From: a virus
Direction: 5' to 3' (one strand)
DNA: 56,124 nt
IMG/VR virus record: IMGVR_UViG_3300010399_000044
Coordinates: 1 to 56,124 of that record
Positions within the stretch are counted from its first letter, which is position 1, and each line of letters begins with the position of its first letter. Under the pieces are notes generated by a model. That model worked only from the letters and a program-made list of their open reading frames with translations. It was not told the origin of the DNA and did no database searches. Position numbers and translations under genes: made by a program. Below are positions 30,105-37,905 of the stretch, piece by piece.

Positions 30105-30773
30105 CTATACGTAGCGGCCTCTCTGATCGATGTACCGGAGCATGTCTTCACGGGTTTCGATTCGCTCATACTCCTGGCACAGCGCCAGGTTGTCTTCTCC
30201 CAACACACGGTGTTCACTCCGGTGCCACAAGCACTTCAAGGTGTGGGGCAACGGTGTTCCATGACCATTCAACTTCCACACAGCCATTCTGAATGCCGAG
30301 TCCTCGGCCCCCCAACCTTCGAACCGTTCGTCAGATCCGCCGGTTTCCAGGAACACCTCTCGACGCAGTGCCATCACACCAGTCTGGAACGGAACAGCAA
30401 GGTTCTCATCGACGGCCAGCTCATCGCGGGGCCACCCGTCCACAATCATGTTGGTGGCGTATTCGTTGTAGTAGTCGGTCCTGTCGAACAAGGGAACCCA
30501 GGGAAGACCCGACTCCAACCAGTGGTAGCCATCTCGGATGGCATTGTAGTCCGGCAAACAATCCGCACCGAACTGCATGATGTATGGCTTGGTCGACATC
30601 CTGAACGCACGGTTCAGGGCACGCGAGCAGTTGAACGGACCACCTTCATCGTCAACCCCAACACACAGCTCAACCCCGAGGAACTCCCACTCCTTTCTGA
30701 TGTATTCCCAGACTCTTTCTCTTTGGGGATCTCCTCCCCTCCAAGGAATCAGGACACTGATATTGCTTAGCAT
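30105..30773 (-). CDS. Glycosyltransferase, GT2-like (GT-A fold)
   Basis: 222 residues from the ATG at 30773. NISVLIPWRGGDPQRERVWEY is the nucleotide-binding start. FNCSRALNRAFRM and FGADCLPDYNAI carry the metal site. GGSDERFEGWGAEDSAFRMA is the acceptor motif of galactosyltransferase-type GT2 enzymes. Substrate unknown: DNA bases, the host surface or virion proteins are options. It lies right beside DNA polymerase, so modification of DNA is worth considering. Confidence 0.82.
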   Translation of the reverse strand: MLSNISVLIPWRGGDPQRERVWEYIRKEWEFLGVELCVGVDDEGGPFNCSRALNRAFRMSTKPYIMQFGADCLPDYNAIRDGYHWLESGLPWVPLFDRTDYYNEYATNMIVDGWPRDELAVDENLAVPFQTGVMALRREVFLETGGSDERFEGWGAEDSAFRMAVWKLNGHGTPLPHTLKCLWHRSEHRVLGEDNLALCQEYERIETREDMLRYIDQRGRYV

Positions 30774-30786
30774 GTTCCTCCTAAGA

Positions 30787-30812
30787 GGAGGGGGTCCCGA
30801 AGGACCCCCTCC
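30787..30812 (-). terminator. Strong GC-rich stem-loop (possible attenuator)
   Basis: GGAGGGGGTCC (30787-30797), loop CGAA, GGACCCCCTCC (30802-30812): 11 perfect bp between the stop of the zinc-ribbon gene and the GT2 start. On the leftward strand the loop is TTCG, a very stable tetraloop. There is no T-run, so it may pause or protect RNA rather than end it fully. Confidence 0.55.
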
Positions 30813-30817
30813 GAGAA

Positions 30818-31363
30818 TTACTTGTCGAACTGGGGCTTGCACTGTCCGGGAGTGTCCCGAGGAGTCGGGCAGAAGAACCCACTCCAGGCCTTGCCAGACG
30901 CACTAACGCCTGACTTGGGTACCATCTGGCCGTGAGGACAGGTCTTGACCACACCACCCTGTCCGGCAGCCGATGCAGCGGGCTGCCCAGACTGGGTCTG
31001 AGAGGCTCCCTGCTGCTGGGTAGGGGTCGGAGCAGGGGCCTTGTCTGCGAAGTACGCAGAGGCCTTCTGAGCCCTCTCAAGGAGGTCGGTGATCTGAGGA
31101 TCGTTGATCTGATCCAGAGCGTCACCCACATCCTTACCGTGGATCACAACCCACGGAGCATTGAATCCCACACCACCCTTCAGGGTCACGGTCACCTTGC
31201 CCTCACTGGAAGGAACCACAACAACCGGCTTCTCCGCAGGGCGGATCACGCCCTGCGAATCGATATCAGCCTGCGCCTCATCCCCAGGGGTGTCGTTCCC
31301 CTCAGGCGCGGTCTCAAAAGGGTCGGTCTCGAACGGGTCGGTCTTCTTCTTTGCGACTGCCAT
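30818..31363 (-). CDS. Zinc-ribbon-tailed DNA-replication-associated protein
   Basis: 181 residues. An acidic N-terminus with repeated DPFET, a beta-rich centre (GKVTVTLKGGVGFNAPWVVIHG), a Pro/Gln linker, and a C-terminal cysteine unit: CPHG followed about 25 residues later by FFCPTP and QCKPQF. It lies between GT2 and a sigma-like gene and near polymerase, and may bind single-stranded DNA. Not a canonical SSB. Role inferred. Confidence 0.6.
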   Translation of the reverse strand: MAVAKKKTDPFETDPFETAPEGNDTPGDEAQADIDSQGVIRPAEKPVVVVPSSEGKVTVTLKGGVGFNAPWVVIHGKDVGDALDQINDPQITDLLERAQKASAYFADKAPAPTPTQQQGASQTQSGQPAASAAGQGGVVKTCPHGQMVPKSGVSASGKAWSGFFCPTPRDTPGQCKPQFDK

Positions 31364-31378
31364 GTTAATTCAACTTCC

Positions 31379-31453
31379 TTACTTCTTGGTGGGTTCTACA
31401 TGTACGTGCTTCTTGTGGAACTCTTCTTCGGTCTGTACTACGGGGTCTGCCAC
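31379..31453 (-). CDS. Possible 24-residue peptide
   Basis: From a GTG overlapping the upstream stop (TAGTG). MADPVVQTEEEFHKKHVHVE with a basic end. GGGGAT lies 7 bp upstream. It fills the 89-bp gap between the sigma-like and zinc-ribbon genes. Weak support. Confidence 0.4.
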   Translation of the reverse strand: MADPVVQTEEEFHKKHVHVEPTKK

Positions 31454-31998
31454 TACAAATCCCCGACCTTTCTAGCACCTGGACCCTGGTGGTCCGTGTA
31501 CCTATTGCTGGTGTTGCAGCGATTCATCAACACCGTGAGAGCATCGACAGCCCTGGTTACAGCCTTGCGGTCTTCCTGCTCGTTACCGTAAACGAATCTG
31601 TCTACGATGGTATCGAACATCGACTTATTCTTGGCCTTCAGCATCAGCATCCCGGTAGACAAGTCGGTAGACTCACTCAGGGTTGCCGCTTCTCTGTTGG
31701 TGATTAGACCCATTTCAAGCAGGGTTCGGACCTCGTCCGTGCCGTACTCGTATTGACCCGAGAAGAACTCGTAGACATCGGCTGCCATAGCCGCACGTTG
31801 CCCTGCAATCCTACGAAGCTGCGTGGAAGGATCTTCTTCCTTGAGCAGCTTGACGTATTCAGGCTTGTTCTCAAGCAGGTAGACCCAGACGTCCTGCCTG
31901 ATGTCCTCCCAATCCAGTGTTGGCCACTTACGACCAGCACCCCTGGCTGCCTGCTCTACTGCGTCGTAGAACTCCTTTGGAATGTGTTCGTGCATCAT
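31453..31998 (-). CDS. Sigma-factor-like protein
   Basis: 181 residues. TLDWEDIRQDVWVYLLENKPEY resembles region 2.1-2.2 of sigma-70 type factors (compare DLxQEVFLRLL). It is followed by LRRIAGQRAAMAADVYEF and by helices that could be region 4 (GLITNREAATLSESTDLSTG). Such proteins in actinobacteriophages may direct host RNA polymerase to late genes. The match is partial, so other helix-turn-helix roles remain possible. Confidence 0.55.
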   Translation of the reverse strand: MMHEHIPKEFYDAVEQAARGAGRKWPTLDWEDIRQDVWVYLLENKPEYVKLLKEEDPSTQLRRIAGQRAAMAADVYEFFSGQYEYGTDEVRTLLEMGLITNREAATLSESTDLSTGMLMLKAKNKSMFDTIVDRFVYGNEQEDRKAVTRAVDALTVLMNRCNTSNRYTDHQGPGARKVGDL

Positions 31999-32011
31999 GT
32001 TGTTCTCCTTG

Positions 32012-32752
32012 CTATGCCGAACCCCGAAGGTCGGTTAGTTGTTCTGACCTTCCACTGCGACTCCAAGCACCACAATCACATCGGTACTGTTGGTACTTCC
32101 CGAGGTTGGTGTACTTGAACCCGCGTCGATGTCCGACCCCTAGCTGATTTCCGCAGTTCGGGCAGGCATCCGTAGTGCCGTCGTAAAGCGCATGGCTTGG
32201 GTGGTTGGTGATCCAAGGCCTGAGTGTGTCATAGAGATTCTCGGTGAGTACAACATCCTGCTTGTTATACTTCCTCATTGAATCCCAGGCCTTCTTGTCA
32301 CCCGCCATGCACTTCACCCAGAGGGTGTGCCCAGCATGGGATGCTTTCCCACCAAGTCCAAGTTGCTGGGCAACATGGTCCAACTTATTCGAGGTGAACC
32401 TGAACTTGTTCCGCACCACCTTCAGAAGATCGATCTCCTGAAAGGAGGATGTAGGAGTCATGCCCCTGAGTAGGAACTCCCGCTTCAAATGCGGGATGTC
32501 AAACCGTGTCCCGTTGTAGTGCACAATCACATCGGCCTCATCGAGAAGGTCATAAGCCTTATCGATCATCACGTCAAACCCATCGTGGTATTCCGAGTGG
32601 AATGCCACCTTTGGCTTGTCGTGCCACTTGGCAGCAAAGCACATCACTCGGGTTGACTCACGTAGTTGGTTCAACGATACGTTCTGGTTGAACAGTGCCC
32701 AAACATCGGCAATGTTTGGGGACGTCTCAATATCTAGCGTCAAAATCTTCAA
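32012..32752 (-). CDS. DnaQ-like 3'-5' exonuclease with zinc ribbon
   Basis: 246 residues. LTLDIETSP (Exo I, Asp/Glu, residues 5-8), IVHYNGTRFDIPHL (Exo II with Asp, about 86-95) and RKYNKQDVVLTENL (Exo III, Tyr and Asp, about 170-180) match the DEDDy YprB-like group. The C-terminus has a zinc ribbon, CPNCGNQL...YRCDCG. It could process DNA ends during replication or repair. Its start overlaps the HNH gene by 4 bp. Confidence 0.85.
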   Translation of the reverse strand: MKILTLDIETSPNIADVWALFNQNVSLNQLRESTRVMCFAAKWHDKPKVAFHSEYHDGFDVMIDKAYDLLDEADVIVHYNGTRFDIPHLKREFLLRGMTPTSSFQEIDLLKVVRNKFRFTSNKLDHVAQQLGLGGKASHAGHTLWVKCMAGDKKAWDSMRKYNKQDVVLTENLYDTLRPWITNHPSHALYDGTTDACPNCGNQLGVGHRRGFKYTNLGKYQQYRCDCGAWSRSGRSEQLTDLRGSA

Positions 32753-33168
32753 TTGCGCCTCCTTGCTCGTTCCCTATCACGGTGGCAAGTAACGCAGTCT
32801 CGTCCCCTTCTATTGGGTCGGATGTTTTCCGGTGTGTATTCATGCCCCTGTGGGCAGTTCGTACGTTCCGTACGGCCGTTCCTGTGACGACCTCTGCGTA
32901 CTTTGTCGTCGGCGTTGTCCTGAGCAGAACCAAGTTCCAGGTGTTCTGGATTAACACAGCAACGTACATCACATCTGTGCCTGACATGAACACCTTCAGG
33001 AATCCAACCAACATAAGTCAAATAACTGAACCTGTGTGCACCCATAGTCTTTCGGTTTCCAACTCCGAAACAACCATATCCGCCCGTATCCAAAGCGCCG
33101 GTCCACAACCAACACCCGGACATTGGTTCGGGGATGAACTTAGCCTCGAACCTGTCCAGGATCTTCAC
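32749..33168 (-). CDS. HNH endonuclease
   Basis: 139 residues. SGCWLWTGALDTGGYGCFGV, AHRFSYLTYVGWIPEG and VRHRCDVRCCVNPEHLELG are the hallmark of HNH_3-type nucleases with His-Cys zinc sites. NCPQGHEY and DCVTCHRD give a second finger at the C-terminus. Similar free-standing genes often behave as homing endonucleases. It sits in a replication cluster and overlaps its neighbours. Confidence 0.87.
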   Translation of the reverse strand: MKILDRFEAKFIPEPMSGCWLWTGALDTGGYGCFGVGNRKTMGAHRFSYLTYVGWIPEGVHVRHRCDVRCCVNPEHLELGSAQDNADDKVRRGRHRNGRTERTNCPQGHEYTPENIRPNRRGRDCVTCHRDRERARRRN

Positions 33169-33302
33169 GCACTAACCGTCTTGCCCAGGGCGTGTGCCAG
33201 TAGGTCCAGCAACGCCTCAGCCTGATCCTGGTCAAGGTTATACTCCTCGAAGTCCAAGACCACCAGAACTGACTTGGTCACCTCAATGTTTACATCACTC
33301 AT
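33165..33302 (-). CDS. Hypothetical protein (45 aa), paired with the next gene
   Basis: 45 residues from the ATG at 33302: a beta-hairpin (IEVTKSVLVVLDFEEYNLD) then a helix QAEALLDLLAHALGK. The same layout is seen in the upstream gene (33295-33489), so the two are probably paralogs. Overlaps by 8 bp. Function unknown. Confidence 0.6.
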   Translation of the reverse strand: MSDVNIEVTKSVLVVLDFEEYNLDQDQAEALLDLLAHALGKTVSA

Positions 33303-33489
33303 CGTCTTTGTCTCCTTCGTCACGAGTAGGACCAAAACCAAATGACCCACCCTTGTTGTACTCCACGTCATCCTTCGGAAGCACGGCTTCCAGTTGCTCG
33401 TACAGTTCACGAGCTTCGTCCAACCCGATCACGAACGATAGGGTTTCCAGCTCGATACGAACACGAGATTCCAAGTAAGCATCAGCCAC
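33295..33489 (-). CDS. Hypothetical protein (64 aa)
   Basis: 64 residues from a GTG that overlaps the primase stop. A beta-hairpin (SRVRIELETLSFVIGLD), helix EARELYEQLEAVLPK, then an acidic tail. Resembles the shorter downstream gene in layout. Function unknown. Confidence 0.55.
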   Translation of the reverse strand: MADAYLESRVRIELETLSFVIGLDEARELYEQLEAVLPKDDVEYNKGGSFGFGPTRDEGDKDDE

Positions 33490-34141
33490 TGATTTTCCCC
33501 ATCTTCTTGAGCACTGAGTTGACACCGAACTTCTTGATTGTGGAGTTCACATCTTCTCCGTCTGGCATGTTGATAATGCGACCCTTGGGAAGGGTCTTCA
33601 TGACATCAAACGCGAAGTCACGCCCTGCCTGGTCCCCGTCTGCCAGGATGTAAACCCTTTCGTATCCCTTGAACATCCTGTGGAAGTGTGACTTCCAGTT
33701 CTCGCGACCTGGAATACCTACGGACGGCAAACCCATCAGCTCGGCTGAGATAGCATCAAGCTCACCTTCGCAAATGCATATCTCATCGTTGCTCCGCAAC
33801 ACCGACAGGGTGTTGAAAATGTGGATCTGACTTCCGGGGTGTGCCATGTACTTACCGTGTCGACCATGATCGTGGTCTTCCAGGCACCTGAACCTCATGG
33901 TGATGACACACCAGCCCTGACCAGGACTCCACCTCAAGTAGGGAATGGCAAGCCATCCCCGGTACATGTCGTGCCCCGGCAGGGGGTTCTCAACTACGCC
34001 AAGCCGGAACTTTTTTAGTTCCGGTCCTTCCAGTCCCCGACTGGCCAAATACTCTTCGGCTTGGCTTCCTGGGAGGCTTGCGTGGTACAGGGACGTAGCT
34101 TCCATCAAGAAGTTCTTCTGCGTATCGTTCGGCTTCTGCAA
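33482..34141 (-). CDS. DNA primase, TOPRIM half
   Basis: 219 residues from a TTG (34141); an in-frame ATG lies 12 codons later. EEYLASRGLEGPELKKFRLG opens the DnaG-type core. ICEGELDAIS is the TOPRIM Glu motif (about 121-130) and VYILADGDQAGRDFA the DxD motif (about 165-179). The CHC2 zinc finger is on the overlapping upstream gene in another frame (+1), so the primase is split. Together they would make RNA primers. Confidence 0.87.
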   Translation of the reverse strand: MQKPNDTQKNFLMEATSLYHASLPGSQAEEYLASRGLEGPELKKFRLGVVENPLPGHDMYRGWLAIPYLRWSPGQGWCVITMRFRCLEDHDHGRHGKYMAHPGSQIHIFNTLSVLRSNDEICICEGELDAISAELMGLPSVGIPGRENWKSHFHRMFKGYERVYILADGDQAGRDFAFDVMKTLPKGRIINMPDGEDVNSTIKKFGVNSVLKKMGKISG

Positions 34142-34361
34142 ACTTCAGCCCTTCCTTTCGCATAATCAGGCTGATCACACCACCCTTCATCGCACACCCA
34201 TGACAAGTGAACGCATTGAGTTCCAGTGATATGGATGCTGAGGCTCGTGTCTCAGCATGGAACGGACACAAAACGGGAAGCCAAGTCCTCTTGCCCCGAG
34301 GTGGTTCCCAATCGGGGAACCACCTCTTGAGCAAGACTACGATCGGAGGTTCAGTTCCCAT
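33990..34361 (-). CDS. DNA primase, CHC2 zinc-finger half
   Basis: 123 residues. LCPFHAETRASASISLEL and FTCHGCAMKGGVISLIM form the CHC2 zinc finger (CPFH...CHGC) of DnaG primases. After EAERYAEELLDG the frame runs into a Pro/Arg/Lys-rich tail that overlaps the TOPRIM gene by 152 bp. The tail may be an artefact of reading past the join or a true linker. It recognises template DNA. Confidence 0.85.
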   Translation of the reverse strand: MGTEPPIVVLLKRWFPDWEPPRGKRTWLPVLCPFHAETRASASISLELNAFTCHGCAMKGGVISLIMRKEGLKFAEAERYAEELLDGSYVPVPRKPPRKPSRRVFGQSGTGRTGTKKVPAWRS

Positions 34362-34540
34362 TCGAAATCCTCCGTGATGCCATTCACATCCTCCATCACA
34401 ACCCGAAGAATGCCGACACCCCTGGACACCGTAAGGGTCCAGGTGTGGTCGTAACCATCACCACGGGTGTAGTACCCCGAGGGGTGATCTTCGGAGAACC
34501 AGTCAGCAAGAACATTGAGAGCCTCGGTCGTGTCAGTCAT
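34337..34540 (-). CDS. Hypothetical protein (67 aa)
   Basis: 67 residues. A helical start TEALNVLADWFSED, then a beta-rich part TRGDGYDHTWTLTV and ILRVVMEDV, ending WELNLRS. Overlaps the primase start and the upstream gene. No family recognised. Confidence 0.6.
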   Translation of the reverse strand: MTDTTEALNVLADWFSEDHPSGYYTRGDGYDHTWTLTVSRGVGILRVVMEDVNGITEDFEWELNLRS

Positions 34541-34661
34541 CAGACTTCCTCTCGTTCATGACATCAGTCCAGTACCTGACTACTTCACATGGAGCACCCT
34601 GAAGACACGCTTCAGGGTCAGGGCAGTCACCACACAATGGCTGTGGGTCACTCGTCGTCAT
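34533..34661 (-). CDS. Small Cys-rich protein (42 aa)
   Basis: 42 residues from the ATG at 34661. LCGDCPDPEACLQGAPCE has four cysteines in 16 residues, then a helix VVRYWTDVMNER. The ATG lies inside the upstream gene (14-bp overlap). Probably metal-binding or disulfide-linked. Function unknown. Confidence 0.6.
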   Translation of the reverse strand: MTTSDPQPLCGDCPDPEACLQGAPCEVVRYWTDVMNERKSDD

Positions 34662-34737
34662 CGTTGTTATCCTCTTCGAGGTCAGTCCCGAAACACTCAT
34701 CCGGGAACTGGCACTCACCGCCAAGAACACACTCCAT
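34648..34737 (-). CDS. Tiny Cys-rich acidic protein (29 aa)
   Basis: MECVLGGECQFPDECFG has three cysteines, followed by an Asp/Glu/Asn tail. GGAGGTG lies upstream of the ATG. Overlaps the next gene. Its Cys-x-Asp/Glu-Cys layout resembles the neighbour (34533-34661). Function unknown. Confidence 0.55.
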   Translation of the reverse strand: MECVLGGECQFPDECFGTDLEEDNNDDDE

Positions 34738-34749
34738 TACAACACCTCC

Positions 34750-35253
34750 TCAGTAATCGATCCCCTTGTTGGGCACCCCTGCGTTGTTGATGGCGTAGTC
34801 GTTCGGATTGCCCGTGCCGTTGATGTAGACCGCTTCCAACTGGTCTGCGATCTGCTCGAAGCTCCAACCGTAGTCATCGTTGGCTTCGGACGCGTTGAAT
34901 GCACAACCATCCACGTCCACACCCAGGGCCACGTTATCCACCATGAACCCGACGGGGTCAACACCCAGAACTTCTGCGATGAGTCGGGTGCTCGGCAACC
35001 CGGTCTCACCCTTGGCGGTCAGCCCGTAGAACGCCAGGTTCTCGAACTTCACACCATCTCCCGCCCTCATCACATCAACCTGAGGACTAGCCTCGTTTCC
35101 TGCTACCTCTTCGAGGACACCCAAGCAGCAGTAGGACTTGTTGCCATCGGCATCCACCTTGCACAGCGCACCCTCAGCCTGTGCCAGGTCGGGATCACGT
35201 AGCTTGGCAACCCAGTCCACCATCAACTGGGTGGGCTTGTACTGATTCGTCAT
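34750..35253 (-). CDS. Hypothetical protein with YCCLGVL motif (167 aa)
   Basis: 167 residues. MVDWVAKLRDPDLAQAEGAL, then GNKSYCCLGVLEEVAG, LAFYGLTAKGETGLPS and a C-terminal helix SFEQIADQLEAVY. The YCCLGVL signature is common in a group of phage proteins of unknown role. It overlaps the endonuclease VII stop by 4 bp. Confidence 0.7.
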   Translation of the reverse strand: MTNQYKPTQLMVDWVAKLRDPDLAQAEGALCKVDADGNKSYCCLGVLEEVAGNEASPQVDVMRAGDGVKFENLAFYGLTAKGETGLPSTRLIAEVLGVDPVGFMVDNVALGVDVDGCAFNASEANDDYGWSFEQIADQLEAVYINGTGNPNDYAINNAGVPNKGIDY

Positions 35254-35738
35254 GTTCTCTCCTTCATGAGTGCGAACAACGCCTTGGCAGGCGGGTTCTT
35301 GATGTATTCGATTGTTCGTTCCAGTGCTTCTACCGAATCACGCAGGTGTCCAAGCACACCCTTGTTGCAGGGGTTGCATAGCAATCCACGAACACACTTA
35401 CCGCACGAGGTCTTCCCAGGGCAGCAAGCATGATCATGATCTACACAGCTCCCACGGTTGCGTTGGCACGTGTAGCACTTGCCTCCCTGAAGCTCCCAGA
35501 GCGCCTTGTACTGCTCTGGGGTCAAACCATACTGCTTGGCTACGTAAGTCAGCCTACGAGCCTCCTGGAGGGCTTTACGACGTGCTACACGGCACGTCGC
35601 ACACCTCGGACCCGGCTTCGACACCGGGCGAGTCAGGGAACCGCAGTCTTTGCAGGTTCCCTTGGTTGAGATGGGGGTAGGTGGAGCAGAACTCGGTGAG
35701 GAGTTTCGCTGCTTCCTCTTTCGTGAGCGCGGGGGCAT
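35250..35738 (-). CDS. Recombination endonuclease VII-like
   Basis: 162 residues. CKDCGSL and CATCRVARR give a first zinc knuckle. LTPEQYKALWELQGGKCYTCQ, SCVDHDHACC and VRGLLCNPCNKGVLGH are the His-Me finger core of T4 endonuclease VII-like enzymes, which cut Holliday junctions and branched DNA before packaging. Basic N-terminus. It overlaps the downstream gene by 4 bp. Confidence 0.88.
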   Translation of the reverse strand: MPPRSRKRKQRNSSPSSAPPTPISTKGTCKDCGSLTRPVSKPGPRCATCRVARRKALQEARRLTYVAKQYGLTPEQYKALWELQGGKCYTCQRNRGSCVDHDHACCPGKTSCGKCVRGLLCNPCNKGVLGHLRDSVEALERTIEYIKNPPAKALFALMKERT

Positions 35739-35740
35739 TG

Positions 35741-35935
35741 CTACCAGTCACCGAGTTCCTTCCTCGCAGCTTCCAAAGCCTCTTCTACAGAAACCCCGGT
35801 ATCCCCGATCGAGTTACCAGGATTATCCGAACACAACATCTCGTGGTTGGCCACGATGTTCTGTACGCCTGCAATAGTCTTGTCACTGAACGGCTTGCCG
35901 CAGTACGCACAGTTGTCATGGAAGTGTCTTGCCAT
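35741..35935 (-). CDS. Small C2HC zinc-finger protein (paralog C)
   Basis: 64 residues from the ATG at 35935. CAYCGKPFSD, a spacer and ANHEMLCSDNPGNS: the CxxCG...HExxCxxNPxN layout shared with three other proteins here. An acidic helix VEEALEAARKELG follows. GAAGGGAAC lies upstream. Function unknown. Confidence 0.68.
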   Translation of the reverse strand: MARHFHDNCAYCGKPFSDKTIAGVQNIVANHEMLCSDNPGNSIGDTGVSVEEALEAARKELGDW

Positions 35936-35946
35936 TGGTGTTCCCT

Positions 35947-36081
35947 TCATTGTTGGGAATTGGCTGGGTTATCCTTGCATCCCGATTCGTGCGAAGAAAC
36001 CATGGACTTCAGAGTAGACAGGTCACTGTCGTTGAATCCCTTGCCGCAGTGCCGACAGAAATCGTGGTGGTGATCAGGCAT
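35947..36081 (-). CDS. Small C2HC zinc-finger protein (paralog D)
   Basis: 44 residues from the ATG at 36081. MPDHHHDFCRHCGKGFND, spacer, SSHESGCKDNPANSQQ. Closest to paralog C, which lies directly downstream, so this pair looks like a local tandem duplication. The His-rich start is an extra possible metal site. Confidence 0.65.
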   Translation of the reverse strand: MPDHHHDFCRHCGKGFNDSDLSTLKSMVSSHESGCKDNPANSQQ

Positions 36082-36250
36082 CCATGTCCCTTTCCGTAAC
36101 CCAATGGGTCGGGACAACAGCCCCGAACCCAACTCCGTTGGCTGCCACACCCACACGGATACCCGTCTCGGGGTACCTCGGGTCCAAGTAGCTCTCGAAG
36201 AACCCTGGGCTCACACCCAGAATCCACACCGGATCATTCAAGTTGAACAT
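36074..36250 (-). CDS. Hypothetical protein (58 aa)
   Basis: 58 residues. MFNLNDPVWILGVSPGFFES, then YPETGIRVGVAANGVGFGAV and VPTHWVTERD: a small beta-rich protein that could form a barrel. It fills the gap between paralog D and a membrane protein and overlaps the former by 8 bp. No family recognised. Confidence 0.6.
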   Translation of the reverse strand: MFNLNDPVWILGVSPGFFESYLDPRYPETGIRVGVAANGVGFGAVVPTHWVTERDMDA

Positions 36251-36251
36251 G

Positions 36252-36413
36252 TCACTCCTGGATCAGGTAGACGGCCAGTGCCAGCAGCCCGAAGGCTGCT
36301 ACCACCACTCCGGTCATGATTGATGTCTGGACAAGGCCAAGACTGTACGAGGCCATCCCAAACCAGCCCCCGAAGAGGCCAGCCAGGATCATGTAACCAC
36401 CAACCTTGCGCAT
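36252..36413 (-). CDS. Small membrane protein (53 aa)
   Basis: 53 residues from the ATG at 36413, overlapping the upstream stop (TGATG). Two membrane segments: YMILAGLFGGWFGMASY and SIMTGVVVAAFGLLALAVYL. Function unknown. Confidence 0.6.
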   Translation of the reverse strand: MRKVGGYMILAGLFGGWFGMASYSLGLVQTSIMTGVVVAAFGLLALAVYLIQE

Positions 36414-37027
36414 CACAGCGCCCGGTTGGCCGTGAAGATCCACGCAGATCCGTCACCAATGAAGTCCTTGAGTTCCTGCCACGACATCGGACTCTTGGTG
36501 AACCCATTGGACTGGGTCAGGTACCAGGACCGGCTGATCCGGAGAGCCACGAATTCATACAACTTACCACTGGAATCGTACTGCTTCTTGAACTTCAAGA
36601 CAGTCCCGTCCCCTGGTTCAAAACGAAACCGCAGGTCCTGCTGCGCCTTCTTCTCGTCGTACCTGGCCTGAGCCAGGGCCTTCTCAGCCTCACGGACCCT
36701 GCGTTCTGCGGCTTCTACCTTGGTTTCCGTCTCGTACATAGACGAGTTCACATAGCTCACTTCATCCTCCTTGTCATTGTACACAACACCACAATCATAG
36801 ACCGTGATGTGGAATGCCGTCTTGCCCTCGCACGGCTTCTGCGGGGTTACACAACCCTTGTGGCTGTTGGTCCAGACGTGGGTTGCCCCGTTGGGTCCCA
36901 GCTTCTCTTCGTAACCACACATGTAAACCCTGTGATCACTGGCGGGCCTCGACAGCACATGGCAGGGCCACATACTATATTGGCTCACACAGTTGTGCTT
37001 CCATGGTGCGTCATTCACCCTGACCAT
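36413..37027 (-). CDS. Hypothetical coiled-coil protein (204 aa)
   Basis: 204 residues, starting at the ATG that overlaps the helicase stop by 13 bp; a GTG at 37018 is an alternative. The N-terminal part has several cysteines (MCGYEEKLG, KGCVTPQKPC). A strong coiled coil runs about 105-130 (VEAAERRVREAEKALAQARY). The C-terminal beta-domain has LYEFVALRISRSWYLTQS. The C-terminal motif is common in actinobacteriophage proteins of unknown role. Confidence 0.65.
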   Translation of the reverse strand: MVRVNDAPWKHNCVSQYSMWPCHVLSRPASDHRVYMCGYEEKLGPNGATHVWTNSHKGCVTPQKPCEGKTAFHITVYDCGVVYNDKEDEVSYVNSSMYETETKVEAAERRVREAEKALAQARYDEKKAQQDLRFRFEPGDGTVLKFKKQYDSSGKLYEFVALRISRSWYLTQSNGFTKSPMSWQELKDFIGDGSAWIFTANRAL

Positions 37028-37875
37028 TCCAACTCCTCTTGCTGTCTACGTTGGTCGTCCTCCCACTGCTGTTCCGGGGGAGCAACCTCTTGGAGTTCCA
37101 CATCCTTGAATGACATCCTGTTTCCGATGAACTCCAGTTCTGCCCAGGTCATTCCGGTGGGGTCGGGTTGACCCCCGCGAACCTTCACCTTGGAGATACA
37201 GAGTAGGCTCGTCTGGTCGTCCAAAGGACGCTTGTGCAGGGTCAGGATCATCTCGGGTACTCGTCCGATCTGACCCTTGATCCCGTTCAAGGGGATTGGC
37301 TTGTCTCCGTTGTTGTACTCACCCTTGACGTGGTGAAGACCAATAACACACGCAGCGGTTTCCCGTGCCATGCCATGAAGGTAATCCATCAGGCCTTCGA
37401 GGCCTGCGGAGTAATCTGTGTCCTCACCCCCAACACCTTCCACGTTGGTGATGTTGTCGATGACAATCAGGGTGGGGTACTCGCCGAACAGTTCCCAGTA
37501 CGCTTCCAGGATCTCTTCCATGTCCTCGGACGATGGAGAGGTCTCGTAGTCGATACGCAGCGGAACATTGGTTAGTTGCTCCACAATTTCTGCTGGGATT
37601 TCGTCTTCCAGAACCATCTCCGTGGTCTTGGCCAGTGGAAGACCCGTAATCATGGAGATTGCTCGTGTCATCTGTGTGAAGGCATCAGAGTCAGCACTGA
37701 AGATCATACCCGGAACCCCGGATTGGATGGTCAGTGCGAGTGTAAGAGCAGACTTTGCGGTACCGGGTCCCGCAGCGATCAGAACGAGCTGACCCCTGCG
37801 GAACACGATACCCGCGTTGTCCAGTGCTTTCCACCCAGTAGGGATTGGGTCCCCACCAGAACCCCTAGCCCGCAT
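37015..37875 (-). CDS. DnaB-like replicative helicase/ATPase (RecA fold)
   Basis: 286 residues from the ATG at 37875. Walker A is AAGPGTAKSALT (Ala replaces the usual Gly before Lys). PTLIVIDNITNVEG is Walker B. HHVKGEYNNG is the sensor region, and SKVKVRGGQPDPTG lies near the end. It lacks the N-terminal domain of DnaB, so it may act as a helicase core or loader. AAGGAG lies 5 bp before an in-frame ATC seven codons upstream (37896), suggesting a non-standard start. Confidence 0.83.
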   Translation of the reverse strand: MRARGSGGDPIPTGWKALDNAGIVFRRGQLVLIAAGPGTAKSALTLALTIQSGVPGMIFSADSDAFTQMTRAISMITGLPLAKTTEMVLEDEIPAEIVEQLTNVPLRIDYETSPSSEDMEEILEAYWELFGEYPTLIVIDNITNVEGVGGEDTDYSAGLEGLMDYLHGMARETAACVIGLHHVKGEYNNGDKPIPLNGIKGQIGRVPEMILTLHKRPLDDQTSLLCISKVKVRGGQPDPTGMTWAELEFIGNRMSFKDVELQEVAPPEQQWEDDQRRQQEELEWSG

Positions 37876-37905
37876 CGATTGAGTCAGGCTAAAGATGGTG
37901 ACTCC

